A stretch of DNA of 64,000 bases from Campylobacter showae (GTDB lineage: Bacteria; Campylobacterota; Campylobacteria; Campylobacterales; Campylobacteraceae): contig NZ_LR535679.1 in NCBI RefSeq assembly GCF_900699785.1, forward strand, positions 1,674,001 through 1,738,000, read 5' to 3'. The notes under the pieces are model-generated. The model had not been told where the DNA came from. It made no database searches and was given only the letters and a program-made list of their open reading frames with translations. A program made the translations under genes and the position numbers. Below are positions 19,664-27,245 of the stretch, one piece after another; the first letter of the stretch is position 1; each line of letters begins with the position of its first letter.

Positions 19664-20149
19664 ATGAAGCGATATCTGCTCTGGGGCGCGATGGCTTTTA
19701 TACTGATTTTCGTCTGTATATGCGGCGCTTTGCTGTATAAGTATGCGGATGTAAATTTAAAAGCGCCCGCGCCTGCGAAGCTAAAGATATCGCAAAATAA
19801 CGAGGAGCAAAATTTGTCCGGCAACCCAGCTTCTTGGGTCGGCAAAATGGCAAATTTGGCTCCTAAAAAATATGCCCTGGCAAGCAACGAGATATATGTA
19901 GAATTTAAAGACGAGTCAAAAGCCGTCATAAAAACGGCTTATCAGCTAATGATTGATAAAAACGATATCTATTCGATGTTTTGCCTTACTCAAACATTAA
20001 AAAACATACCCGTAGATTTTAGCGTAGTAAAAGAAAATTCACAAAATTTAATTTACATCAACACGCAAGATAACGGCGTTTTAGACCGCGTTATAAACGA
20101 ACTTAAAGCGTATGATATACGCTCAACCTTCAAGGAGATCAAGCTATGA
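19664..20149 (+). CDS. Membrane-anchored protein of unknown function
   Basis: A 161-residue protein with one N-terminal membrane helix (about residues 4-27, LLWGAMAFILIFVCICGALLY) and the rest probably in the periplasm. The remainder has LASNEIYVEFKDESKAVIKTAYQLMIDKND and no motif I recognise. It starts 4 bases after rpsA, and its stop overlaps the serA start by four bases (ATGA). C. jejuni has an uncharacterised periplasmic protein in the same place between rpsA and serA, so the position is conserved; the role is unknown. Confidence 0.8.
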   Translation: MKRYLLWGAMAFILIFVCICGALLYKYADVNLKAPAPAKLKISQNNEEQNLSGNPASWVGKMANLAPKKYALASNEIYVEFKDESKAVIKTAYQLMIDKNDIYSMFCLTQTLKNIPVDFSVVKENSQNLIYINTQDNGVLDRVINELKAYDIRSTFKEIKL

Positions 20150-21723
20150 AAACAATAATAGTGTGCGACGCAATACATAAAGTCGGCTTTGAAATTTTAA
20201 ATCGCGAAGAGGATATAAAAGTAATCGATGCGGTAAATATGCCTAAAGACAAGCTTTTGGAGATTTTAGGCGAGGCTGACGTGGCCATCACGCGAAGTTC
20301 GACCGAGGTCGGCGAGGCGTTTTTAAATGCGGCTAAAAATCTAAAAGCTCTCGTGCGCGCGGGCGTTGGCGTCGATAACGTGGATATCGACGGTTGCTCA
20401 AAACGCGGCATAATCGCGATGAACGTCCCTACGGCAAACACGATCGCCGCGGTAGAGCTAACGATGGTTCATATGCTAGCCGCCGCCCGCTCGTTTCCGT
20501 ACGCTCACAACGATCTAAAAATCGACCGAATTTGGAAACGCGAGAAGTGGTACGGCGTCGAGCTTTTTAACAAGACTCTAGGCGTCATCGGCTTTGGTAA
20601 CATCGGCTCTCGCGTGGCTACTAGGGCTGCGGCTTTCGGTATGCAAATCGTTGCTTACGATCCGTATATTGATCCGTCGAAAGTAACCGATATGGGCGGC
20701 GTTTATACGCGAAATTTCGACGATATCCTTGCATGCGATTTTATCACTATACACACTCCGAAAAACAAAGAAACAGTAAATATGATCGGCGAGGCGGAGA
20801 TCGCAAAGATGAAGGACGGCGTGCGCCTAATAAACTGCGCTCGCGGCGGCCTTTACAACGAAGAGGCGCTGTATAACGGCCTAAAAAGCGGCAAGATAGC
20901 GTTTGCTGGTATCGACGTATTTGAGAAAGAGCCGGCGACGGATCATCCGTTGCTCGAGCTAAATAACGTCAGCGTCACGCCGCATCTTGGCGCAAATACG
21001 CTGGAGTCGCAAGCCAATATCGCTATCGCCGCAGCCGAGCAGGCTATCTCGGCGGCTCGCGGCATCAGCTATCCTAGCGCGCTAAATTTACCGATAAAAA
21101 CGGAAGACCTGCCGCCTTTCGTAGAGCCTTATATCGAGCTTACGAGCAAGATGGCTTTCCTTGCCGCGCAGATCAACAAAAAAGCTATCAAAGCTATCCG
21201 TATCGAGACGCACGGCCCTATCAGCGAGTACGCTAACTCTATGCTTACCTTTGCGATCGTCGGCGCTTTAAAAGAGAGCTTGGGCGATACGATAAACTAC
21301 GTAAACGCCAAATTTTTGTGCGACGAAAAGGGCATAACGACGGAGAGTAGCGTCGGCGGCAATAGTATTTTCAAAAATAAAATCACCGTTCGCATAACGA
21401 CCGAAAACGACGTCGTGACGATCGGCGGAACGGTATTTGGCGAAAATCAGCAACGCATCGTGACGATAAACGGCTTTAAAACAGACTTTAAGCCTAAAGG
21501 CAAGATGATTATCTTTAAAAACAACGACGTTCCGGGCGTTATCGCTAAAATTTCGTCTATCCTCGCAGAAGAAAAGATCAATATCGCCGACTTCCGCCTA
21601 GGACGCGACGATCACGGTATGGCGCTCGCGGTCGTGTTGGTCGACGAAAAGATAACCAAAGAGACGCTGGCTAAGCTAAACGATCTTGACGTTTGCGTAT
21701 GGGCAAAATACGCAGTTGTCTAA
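20146..21723 (+). CDS. serA: D-3-phosphoglycerate dehydrogenase
   Basis: The 525-residue enzyme oxidises 3-phosphoglycerate as the first step of serine synthesis. An N-terminal substrate domain is followed by the NAD-binding domain with GFGNIGSRVA at about residues 148-157, and catalytic residues sit in NCARGGLYNEEAL (Arg) and PHLGANT (His). An ASB-type intervening domain (about 320-450) and a C-terminal ACT domain (about 450-525, KGKMIIFKNNDVPGVIAKIS) indicate the type-1 enzyme, often feedback-regulated by serine. The ATGA overlap couples it to the upstream membrane protein. Confidence 0.95.
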   Translation: MKTIIVCDAIHKVGFEILNREEDIKVIDAVNMPKDKLLEILGEADVAITRSSTEVGEAFLNAAKNLKALVRAGVGVDNVDIDGCSKRGIIAMNVPTANTIAAVELTMVHMLAAARSFPYAHNDLKIDRIWKREKWYGVELFNKTLGVIGFGNIGSRVATRAAAFGMQIVAYDPYIDPSKVTDMGGVYTRNFDDILACDFITIHTPKNKETVNMIGEAEIAKMKDGVRLINCARGGLYNEEALYNGLKSGKIAFAGIDVFEKEPATDHPLLELNNVSVTPHLGANTLESQANIAIAAAEQAISAARGISYPSALNLPIKTEDLPPFVEPYIELTSKMAFLAAQINKKAIKAIRIETHGPISEYANSMLTFAIVGALKESLGDTINYVNAKFLCDEKGITTESSVGGNSIFKNKITVRITTENDVVTIGGTVFGENQQRIVTINGFKTDFKPKGKMIIFKNNDVPGVIAKISSILAEEKINIADFRLGRDDHGMALAVVLVDEKITKETLAKLNDLDVCVWAKYAVV

Positions 21724-21766
21724 ATTTAAACCCTAATTCGGGCTTAAATTCAAGGAGGGTTTGAGT

Positions 21767-21988
21767 ATGAAATTTTTACTTTTTATTCCGATTTTGCTTT
21801 TGCTTACGGGTTGCGAGAGCGAGGTGCAAAAGCAAACTACGAAAAATTTCGAGAAAATTTTGACCGAAAAAAAGAAATTTCAAAAGATTCAAAAAGACGA
21901 TCCTAGCGTAAGCGAGCAGATGAAGAGGGAAATCCACTCGCAGTCCGAGCGAAGCAAGGAAAAAGGCGAGTTCAAATTTAAGCCTTAA
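21767..21988 (+). CDS. Small lipoprotein
   Basis: A 73-residue protein with a lipoprotein signal: a hydrophobic stretch and the lipobox LTGC, with Cys16 lipidated. The mature part is short and very charged (EVQKQTTKNFEKILTEKK), like small campylobacter lipoproteins of unknown function. I chose ATG 21767 because the strong binding site AAGGAGGG lies 7 bases upstream; the frame could also start at TTG 21761, which overlaps that site. It follows serA by 43 bases. Confidence 0.75.
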   Translation: MKFLLFIPILLLLTGCESEVQKQTTKNFEKILTEKKKFQKIQKDDPSVSEQMKREIHSQSERSKEKGEFKFKP

Positions 21989-22065
21989 ATTTGAGGTTTG
22001 CTTCGGCGGGCGCGGTCAAATTTGCCGCCTCGCCGCTTCTTAAACTAAACTAAAAGCTTTTTTGA

Positions 22066-22071
22066 TATAAT
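22066..22071 (+). promoter_or_regulatory. -10 element of efp
   Basis: A perfect TATAAT sits 27 bases before the efp ATG. It follows a T-rich stretch, as is common for campylobacter vegetative promoters. Confidence 0.5.
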
Positions 22072-22098
22072 CACCCTTTAAAACTACAAGGAGAAAAA

Positions 22099-22665
22099 AT
22101 GGCAACCTATTCTATGGGCGACCTAAAAAAAGGACTAAAGATCGAGCTAGACGGCGTTCCGTATAAAGTCGTCGAGTATCAGCACGTAAAACCGGGCAAG
22201 GGTGCGGCTTTCGTTCGCGCGAAAATCAAATCTTTCATCGATGGCAAAGTGCTTGAAAAAACGTTCCATGCAGGCGACAAATGCGATCAGCCAAATTTGG
22301 AAGAAAAAGAGATGCAGTATCTTTACGACGACGGCGAGTTCTGTCAGTTTATGGACACTGCGACCTACGAGCAAGTGGCAATCAGCGACGAGGACGTGGG
22401 TGATGTCAAAAAATGGATGATAGATGGCATGATGGTTGAGATTTTGTTTCACAACGGCAAGGCTATCGGCGTAGAAGTGCCGCAAGTCGTCGAGCTAAAG
22501 ATCGTCGAGACTCCGCCGAATTTTAAAGGCGACACTCAGGGCGGTAAAAAGCCTGCTACGCTTGAGAGCGGTGCGGTCGTGCAGATACCTTTCCACGTGC
22601 TTGAGGGCGAGGTCATCCGCGTAGATACCGTCCGCGGCGAATACATCGAGCGCGCAAATAAATAA
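22099..22665 (+). CDS. efp: Elongation factor P
   Basis: The 188-residue protein has the three beta-barrel domains of EF-P, which rescues ribosomes stalled at polyproline. The modification loop [10 protein letters not shown] places Lys34 at the tip, the site that EpmA-type enzymes modify with beta-lysine in some bacteria; whether it is modified here cannot be seen. The binding site AAGGAGAAAAA precedes ATG. The next gene, a DUF4304 protein, begins 18 bases after the stop. Confidence 0.96.
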   Translation: MATYSMGDLKKGLKIELDGVPYKVVEYQHVKPGKGAAFVRAKIKSFIDGKVLEKTFHAGDKCDQPNLEEKEMQYLYDDGEFCQFMDTATYEQVAISDEDVGDVKKWMIDGMMVEILFHNGKAIGVEVPQVVELKIVETPPNFKGDTQGGKKPATLESGAVVQIPFHVLEGEVIRVDTVRGEYIERANK

Positions 22666-22683
22666 CCGCAGTCGTCAAATTTG

Positions 22684-23310
22684 ATGAAAGCAAAATTTGA
22701 CGAGCTCATGGCCCAAGTAAAGCCGCTATTTAAAGATAACGGCTTTACCAAAAACGGGCTAAATTTCTACAAAAATACTCCCAAATTTATATACGTCGTA
22801 AATTTTCAAAAAAGTAGCGGCAATACCGCATTTGAAACTAGATTTTACGTAAACTGCGGCATTTACGGTGCGTTTATAGACGCCGCAACCCGCAAAGAAT
22901 TCATCTTAAAACCCAAAGAATACGAATGCCATTTTAGGGATAGAATTTCATCTATCATAGACTCTAAAACACCTTACTATGAAATCAACGAAAATACCGA
23001 CACGGCAGCACTTTGTGAAAATTTAACGAGCGATTTAAGAGAGGTATTTAGATTTTTTGATGCGGTAAAAACCGAACGAAATTTGATTGATTTAATGTTA
23101 GAGCGAAACGGCCTAGCTGTGGTTGATCAGCTTTTTGAATATTTACTCACAAAGAATGAACAAGAAATTTTGAATCGTCAAGCATTAAATTTGTTTGAAA
23201 AATACGGAAATGAAGCTAGATGGAAAATTTTTGAGAGACGCATAAACGGGTTGCTTAAAAAATACGAAAAAAATGAGATAAAATTTGAAGAAATAAAAGC
23301 CAAGGCCTAA
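22684..23310 (+). CDS. DUF4304-type protein
   Basis: A 208-residue protein. The N-terminal half has the DUF4304 pattern: LFKDNGFTKNGLNFYKN, then VVNFQKSSGN and FYVNCGIYG. The C-terminal half is helical and charged. These proteins have no known function. I prefer ATG 22684; a TTG one codon earlier (22681) is also possible. No clear ribosome site is visible, so it may be translated by read-through from efp, whose stop lies 18 bases upstream. Confidence 0.7.
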   Translation: MKAKFDELMAQVKPLFKDNGFTKNGLNFYKNTPKFIYVVNFQKSSGNTAFETRFYVNCGIYGAFIDAATRKEFILKPKEYECHFRDRISSIIDSKTPYYEINENTDTAALCENLTSDLREVFRFFDAVKTERNLIDLMLERNGLAVVDQLFEYLLTKNEQEILNRQALNLFEKYGNEARWKIFERRINGLLKKYEKNEIKFEEIKAKA

Positions 23311-23322
23311 GCCTCGGCTTAG
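23307..23322. terminator. Convergent terminator hairpin
   Basis: CTAAGCC and GGCTTAG form a 7-bp palindrome that contains the stop codon of the DUF4304 gene and lies next to the stop of the opposing selenoprotein gene, so it could end both transcripts. No long T-run. Confidence 0.4.
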
Positions 23323-23325
23323 ACT

Positions 23326-23577
23326 TTAGGCTGATTTTTTAACGCTATCGACCAAAGCAACGATCTCTTCGTGATTTGGCAGGGCGTTTACGTCCGTACC
23401 GATGAGATCTTTTTTAGAAAAGACTACTTTTCCGCTTACTTCAACTATGAAGTTTCCGCCGCTACCGACGATTTTGCTAATATTAGCGCCTGGGATTTGA
23501 CTTAAAAATTCTTCTTCTACACGAGAAGCTACCGGTCTATAGTTTCAAGAATTGCAATATGTAATCTTTACTTCCAT
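23326..23577 (-). CDS. SelW-like selenoprotein (SelT/SelW/SelH family), in-frame TGA
   Basis: An 83-residue protein on the minus strand is interrupted only by one TGA at codon 11 (23547-23545). Read through as selenocysteine, it begins MEVKITYCNSU and has the CxxU redox motif of the SelW/Rdx family, followed by the family's GGNFIVEVSGKVVFSKK segment. A strong binding site (GGAAGGAAA) precedes the ATG, and the frame after the TGA is open to TAA at 23328-23326. A stem-loop (stem CTTCT/AGAAG, loop CGTGT with G at loop position 2) lies 16 bases after the TGA, as expected for a bacterial SECIS. SelW-like selenoproteins are known in C. jejuni. Gene finders normally miss such a gene. It is divergent from a DJ-1 gene. 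Confidence 0.85.
23511..23544 (-). promoter_or_regulatory. Candidate bacterial SECIS element
   Basis: Starting right after the TGA codon on the minus strand, 16 bases of linker lead to a perfect 5-bp stem (CTTCT at 23528-23524 with AGAAG at 23518-23514) and a 5-base loop CGTGT. The distance, small apical loop and early loop G match the loose bacterial SECIS consensus. It sits inside the coding region, as bacterial SECIS elements do. Confidence 0.6.
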
Positions 23578-23607
23578 TTTCCTTCCTTTCGAATTTAAAG
23601 TGAGCCG

Positions 23608-23613
23608 ATTATA
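23608..23613 (-). promoter_or_regulatory. -10 element of selenoprotein gene
   Basis: Perfect TATAAT on the minus strand, 31 bases from the ATG. It lies 22 bases from the opposing DJ-1 -10, so the two promoters overlap and may compete. Confidence 0.5.
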
Positions 23614-23635
23614 GCGTAAATTTAACAAATAGCAG

Positions 23636-23641
23636 TATAAT
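23636..23641 (+). promoter_or_regulatory. -10 element of DJ-1 family gene
   Basis: Perfect TATAAT 25 bases before the ATG at 23667. Its -35 region overlaps the divergent selenoprotein promoter. Confidence 0.5.
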
Positions 23642-23666
23642 TATCAAAAAATTTAAGGAGAAAATT

Positions 23667-24215
23667 ATGAAAAAAGTTGCCGTGATTTTTGCCGACGGGT
23701 TTGAGGAGATAGAGGGCGTTAGTATCGTGGACGTGCTTAGACGAGGCGGCGTGGAGGCCCATGTAGTCGGGCTTGACAAGCTACCTATCACGGGTGCTCA
23801 CGGAGTTAAATTTGTCTGCGATATGACGCTTTATGACCTCGAAGTCGAGGAGTACGATATGTTGGTTTTGCCGGGCGGTTATACGGGCGTCACAAATATC
23901 TCCGGTAATCTAAAAATGAGAGAGACGATCAAAAAGTTTGCTAAAAAAGGCAAATTCGTCGCTGCCATTTGCGCCGCGCCGATAGCTCTTGGGGTGGCCG
24001 AGGTGATGAGCGGCGAGTACACCTGCTATCCTAGCTGCGAGGCTAGCGTCGAGGGCGGAACGTACGTAAGCGATAAAAACGTCGTGCAAAGCGGAAATAT
24101 CATCACCTCAAAAGGCCCCGCCACCGCGATGGAGTTTGCTTTGGAGCTGGTTAAAATTTTAAATGGCGAGCAAGTTTATAACGAAGTGAAAAACGGACTT
24201 TTATTTGTCAAATAA
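23667..24215 (+). CDS. DJ-1/PfpI family protein
   Basis: A 182-residue protein of the DJ-1/ThiJ/PfpI superfamily. The nucleophile elbow AAICAAPIALG places the conserved Cys at residue 102, and FADGFEEIEGVS supplies the conserved Glu at about residue 15. Members include the human DJ-1 oxidative stress protein and bacterial YajL, a chaperone/deglycase-like protein; exact activity is debated. It is divergent from a SelW-like selenoprotein through overlapping promoters, which suggests a shared link to redox stress. AAGGAGAAAATT precedes the ATG. Confidence 0.88.
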   Translation: MKKVAVIFADGFEEIEGVSIVDVLRRGGVEAHVVGLDKLPITGAHGVKFVCDMTLYDLEVEEYDMLVLPGGYTGVTNISGNLKMRETIKKFAKKGKFVAAICAAPIALGVAEVMSGEYTCYPSCEASVEGGTYVSDKNVVQSGNIITSKGPATAMEFALELVKILNGEQVYNEVKNGLLFVK

Positions 24216-24587
24216 CAATTTAAGACGTTAAATTTGATCAAGGCCGCGTGCTTTGTTTTTGGCGAAGGCGCGGCTTAAATTTTATTAAGGCTGCAAATAT
24301 CAAATTTGCGGCTGTGAAATTATAAAAATTGCCGACAAGTCCGCGCTTTAGTTTAAATTTATTTGCGCCGATTGGTTGGTGTTCCGTGCCAAACCTGCCT
24401 TAAATTTACTTCAAATTTTACGCAACACCAAACCTTCGAATAAAAAATAAATTTCCAAAAACGCCAGCTGAGGTTTAAATTTACAAAAAATTATAAAAAT
24501 ATCAATTTTTATCTAGCTTTTTTATTTAAATTCAGGTATCATCTATTAACCGATTTTATCGGGAATTTGATTTAAGGAAACGTTACT
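24216..24587. other. Intergenic region, AT-rich, no gene seen
   Basis: No open frame with support. GCCGCG (24243-24248) and CGCGGC (24269-24274) form a possible long-loop terminator for the DJ-1 gene. The rest is AAATTT-rich, and the last 100 bases are very AT-rich, probably the promoter of the RRM gene. Confidence 0.4.
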
Positions 24588-24833
24588 GTGAATATTTACG
24601 TCGGTAACTTGTCATATCGCATGACTGAGGCAGAGCTTAAGGATACATTTGCGCCGTTTGGCGAAGTAAAACGCGCGAAAATCGTCAAAGATCGCGACAC
24701 GAATCGCTCAAAGGGATTTGGATTCGTCGAGATAGAAAACGACGCAGACGCGCTAAAAGCGATCGAAGCGCTAAACAACAAGGAAGTAGGCGGCAGAGCT
24801 CTAAGAGTAAACGAATCTAAACCTAAAGAATAA
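24588..24833 (+). CDS. RNA-binding protein with single RRM domain
   Basis: An 81-residue protein that is essentially one RRM fold. RNP2 is IYVGNL (residues 3-8) and RNP1 is KGFGFVEI (about residues 42-49). It starts with GTG at 24588 after AAGGAAA. Such single-RRM proteins are common in epsilonproteobacteria and cyanobacteria and probably bind RNA; targets are unknown. A strong terminator follows it. Confidence 0.9.
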   Translation: MNIYVGNLSYRMTEAELKDTFAPFGEVKRAKIVKDRDTNRSKGFGFVEIENDADALKAIEALNNKEVGGRALRVNESKPKE

Positions 24834-24838
24834 TCCTG

Positions 24839-24860
24839 GCCGTCAAATCTGACGGCTTTT
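24839..24860 (+). terminator. Rho-independent terminator of RRM gene
   Basis: GCCGTCA and TGACGGC form a perfect 7-bp stem with a 4-base loop, followed by TTTT, six bases after the stop codon. Confidence 0.75.
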
Positions 24861-24904
24861 AACTAATTTTTAAATTTAAGCTTTTTAACCAAATTTCACT
24901 CCAA

Positions 24905-26044
24905 ATGAACCAAAAAATCACCTCTCGTATCGCTCCGACGCCAAGCGGCTTTTTACACGCGGGCAACGTTTACAACTTCTTGCTGACCTATCTTTTTACT
25001 CGCGCTTTTGATGGGATTTTGTACTTAAGGATCGACGACTATGACTTGCCGCGCTACCGCAGGCAATACGTGGAAAACATCTTTCGCGTGCTTGATATGT
25101 TGGGCATTGATTTTGATGGAGGACCTGGCGGAGTGGGGGAATTTGAGAGTAAATTTAGCTCCAAATTTCGCCTCGGCGCCTACAAAAATGCGTTAAAAAC
25201 GCTTGAGCAAAAAGGCGTTTGCTACGCTTGCGAGTGCTCGCATTCGATAAAAAGCTCGTTTAAAAACGGCATTTACGCGCGGGTTTGCGCGGAGAAAAAT
25301 CTTAAATTTAAAAAAGACGAAACGGCTATGCGGCTTCGCATCCCTGACGATTTACAAATTAATGTCCGGCAAAATTTGATAAATTTTGACGCTTTGGGGT
25401 GCGGCTTTGGCGCGGAGGCGAGCATGGCGGGCGGGCTTTGGAGTAATGAGCAAAAAGCGCAAGACGGCGCGGCAAACGGTTTAAAAAATTTGACAAACTT
25501 GCGCGGCTTTGGCGGAGGCAAACCGGGCGATAAGAAATTTAACCTAAACGCGGTAGAAAATTTAGAAGAACGCATTTTAAATTCGGCAAATTCGGACGGC
25601 TTAAATTTGATAGACGAATCGGCGTTTGAAACGGAAAAATTCGCGCAAACTCAAAGCGTAAATTTGGCGCAAATTTTGGGCGATTTCGTCGTTTGGAAAA
25701 AGGACGACACGCCAGCGTATAATCTCGCTAGCCTCGTGGACGACGAGATGCTGGGCGTAAATTTGCTCGTGCGAGGCGAGGATCTGCTCGCGTGCTCGGC
25801 GGCGCAAAAATACGCGGCGCAAATTTTGGGCTACGGTTTTGAAAACGCAAATTTCATCCATCACGGCTTGCTAGTGCAGGGCGGCAAAAAGCTATCCAAA
25901 AGCTCGCGCGCACCTGCGGTGAGCGTAACGGACGGTGCCAAAATCCACTATAAATTTGCCGCCCTTAAGCTCGGCCTTGACGCGTCAAAATGTGACACTT
26001 TGTCAAATTTACTTGAGATGTTTAAAGAGAAATTTAGCCGATAA
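24905..26044 (+). CDS. gluQ: Glutamyl-Q tRNA(Asp) synthetase-like protein with insertion
   Basis: A 379-residue class I synthetase core without an anticodon-binding domain. The HIGH-like motif is FLHAGN (residues 17-21), and the KMSKS-like motif is KKLSKSS. Residues Cys109, Cys111, Tyr124 and Cys128 form the zinc site typical of GluQ-RS, the enzyme that attaches glutamate to queuosine in tRNA-Asp. The protein is about 80-90 residues longer than the E. coli version; the extra part is residues about 165-255, low complexity and rich in Gly, Asn and Lys, between the catalytic blocks. No ribosome site is obvious. It could instead be a shortened GltX paralog, but the Cys pattern supports GluQ. Confidence 0.75.
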   Translation: MNQKITSRIAPTPSGFLHAGNVYNFLLTYLFTRAFDGILYLRIDDYDLPRYRRQYVENIFRVLDMLGIDFDGGPGGVGEFESKFSSKFRLGAYKNALKTLEQKGVCYACECSHSIKSSFKNGIYARVCAEKNLKFKKDETAMRLRIPDDLQINVRQNLINFDALGCGFGAEASMAGGLWSNEQKAQDGAANGLKNLTNLRGFGGGKPGDKKFNLNAVENLEERILNSANSDGLNLIDESAFETEKFAQTQSVNLAQILGDFVVWKKDDTPAYNLASLVDDEMLGVNLLVRGEDLLACSAAQKYAAQILGYGFENANFIHHGLLVQGGKKLSKSSRAPAVSVTDGAKIHYKFAALKLGLDASKCDTLSNLLEMFKEKFSR

Positions 26045-26097
26045 AATTTGAAACGATAAATTTGACGATATGAAGTATCTGGCTTAAAAATGGTCCA

Positions 26098-26886
26098 CTA
26101 GAAATAATATTTTTTGATTTCATCTATTTCGATATTGCTTTTTTGTTCAAAATACTCCTTTACTTCTATATAAGCTTTCTTATCGATTATATATAAAAGA
26201 TAGTTTTTGTTTGCTACTAGCCCAGCTAAGTAGCCGGAATATTGAAGCTGTTGATCGCTTTGGGGCAAGCTGTTAATCACAATTGCTGAAAATATTGAAA
26301 ATCCCTTTAATCTACCGCAAAAAACGATATAAAAAAATAGCTTAAATAAAATATTAAGCGCAATAGGAATAACAATAAAATACCAAAGGCCTATGCACAA
26401 AACCAAAATACACATGAGTATAAAAATAATCTCTATAATGCGCGAAGACGGCATCAGCCAAAAACTCTTAGATAAATTTAGATCGCAGGATGCTAATTTT
26501 CTTTCGATTTTATCATTTTTGTAAAAGCAAATAAAATTTGAGGTAAATTTCACCTCAAACCTATTTTTTATCACGCAAACGTAATACGAGATGATGATAT
26601 ATAGCAGCCCTTGCACTATAAAGTATCCCAAAATAATGTTATTTACTAAAATCTGACGAGGCGTTTTGTCAAATTCAGGCCAAAAATAATCAAGTCCGAG
26701 CATTATAACGACCGTTGCGAAAATACAAAACGGAAGTAAATTTGCAACAAAAAACCTCTCGTAGTTTTTGAGAATTATCGGCTCCTTATCGTAATCCCTC
26801 GCAAATTTGTCCGAGTCCGAATTTGCCAAATTTGAGTTTTGAAAGTCGCCGTTTAAATTTGAGTCTTGTTCGTTTGTTGTATTCAA
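26098..26886 (-). CDS. Multi-spanning membrane protein, unknown
   Basis: A 262-residue protein with about four membrane segments: around residues 45-70, 82-110, 145-170 and 172-200. The N-terminal 35 residues are polar (MNTTNEQDSNLNGDF), and the C-terminus ends in a charged tail. No domain is recognised. Its DNA is noticeably more AT-rich than the neighbours, as is the membrane protein at 53643, which hints at different history or at constraint for hydrophobic codons. It has an isolated position, and its stop lies 53 bases from the end of gluQ, so the two are convergent. Confidence 0.7.
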   Translation of the reverse strand: MNTTNEQDSNLNGDFQNSNLANSDSDKFARDYDKEPIILKNYERFFVANLLPFCIFATVVIMLGLDYFWPEFDKTPRQILVNNIILGYFIVQGLLYIIISYYVCVIKNRFEVKFTSNFICFYKNDKIERKLASCDLNLSKSFWLMPSSRIIEIIFILMCILVLCIGLWYFIVIPIALNILFKLFFYIVFCGRLKGFSIFSAIVINSLPQSDQQLQYSGYLAGLVANKNYLLYIIDKKAYIEVKEYFEQKSNIEIDEIKKYYF

Positions 26887-27245
26887 ATTTTACTCCCGTT
26901 GACTGCTAAATTTACCCGAATTTTAGCAAAATTTACATCCGGTTGCGAGATTGCGTCAAATTTGCCGCTCAAATTTAAGCCGAATTTTGAGTCGTAAATT
27001 TAGATCAAATACGCGTCGCCGACTGCAAATTTTACGCCGCCGGCCCAAAAATCCGAGCGTCAAATTCGGGTTAAAATTTGACGGCAAAGCCTAGCCGACA
27101 TTTTATAAAAATTTCCGGCTCAAATTTTGCCAAAAATCCGCCCAAATAGCCTATTTTCAGCGCTTGCTTAAATTTTAGCCGGGCCGAATTTATCCGCCTA
27201 AAAGCAAAGTTTCTGTAAAATCAAAAGCATTAAAAAGGACGAAAA
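26887..27245. other. AAATTT-rich intergenic region
   Basis: About 360 bases with no supported gene; the AAATTT hexamer occurs 11 times. The last 30 bases contain the binding site AAAAAGGACGAAAA for dnaE and a possible promoter. Confidence 0.5.
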
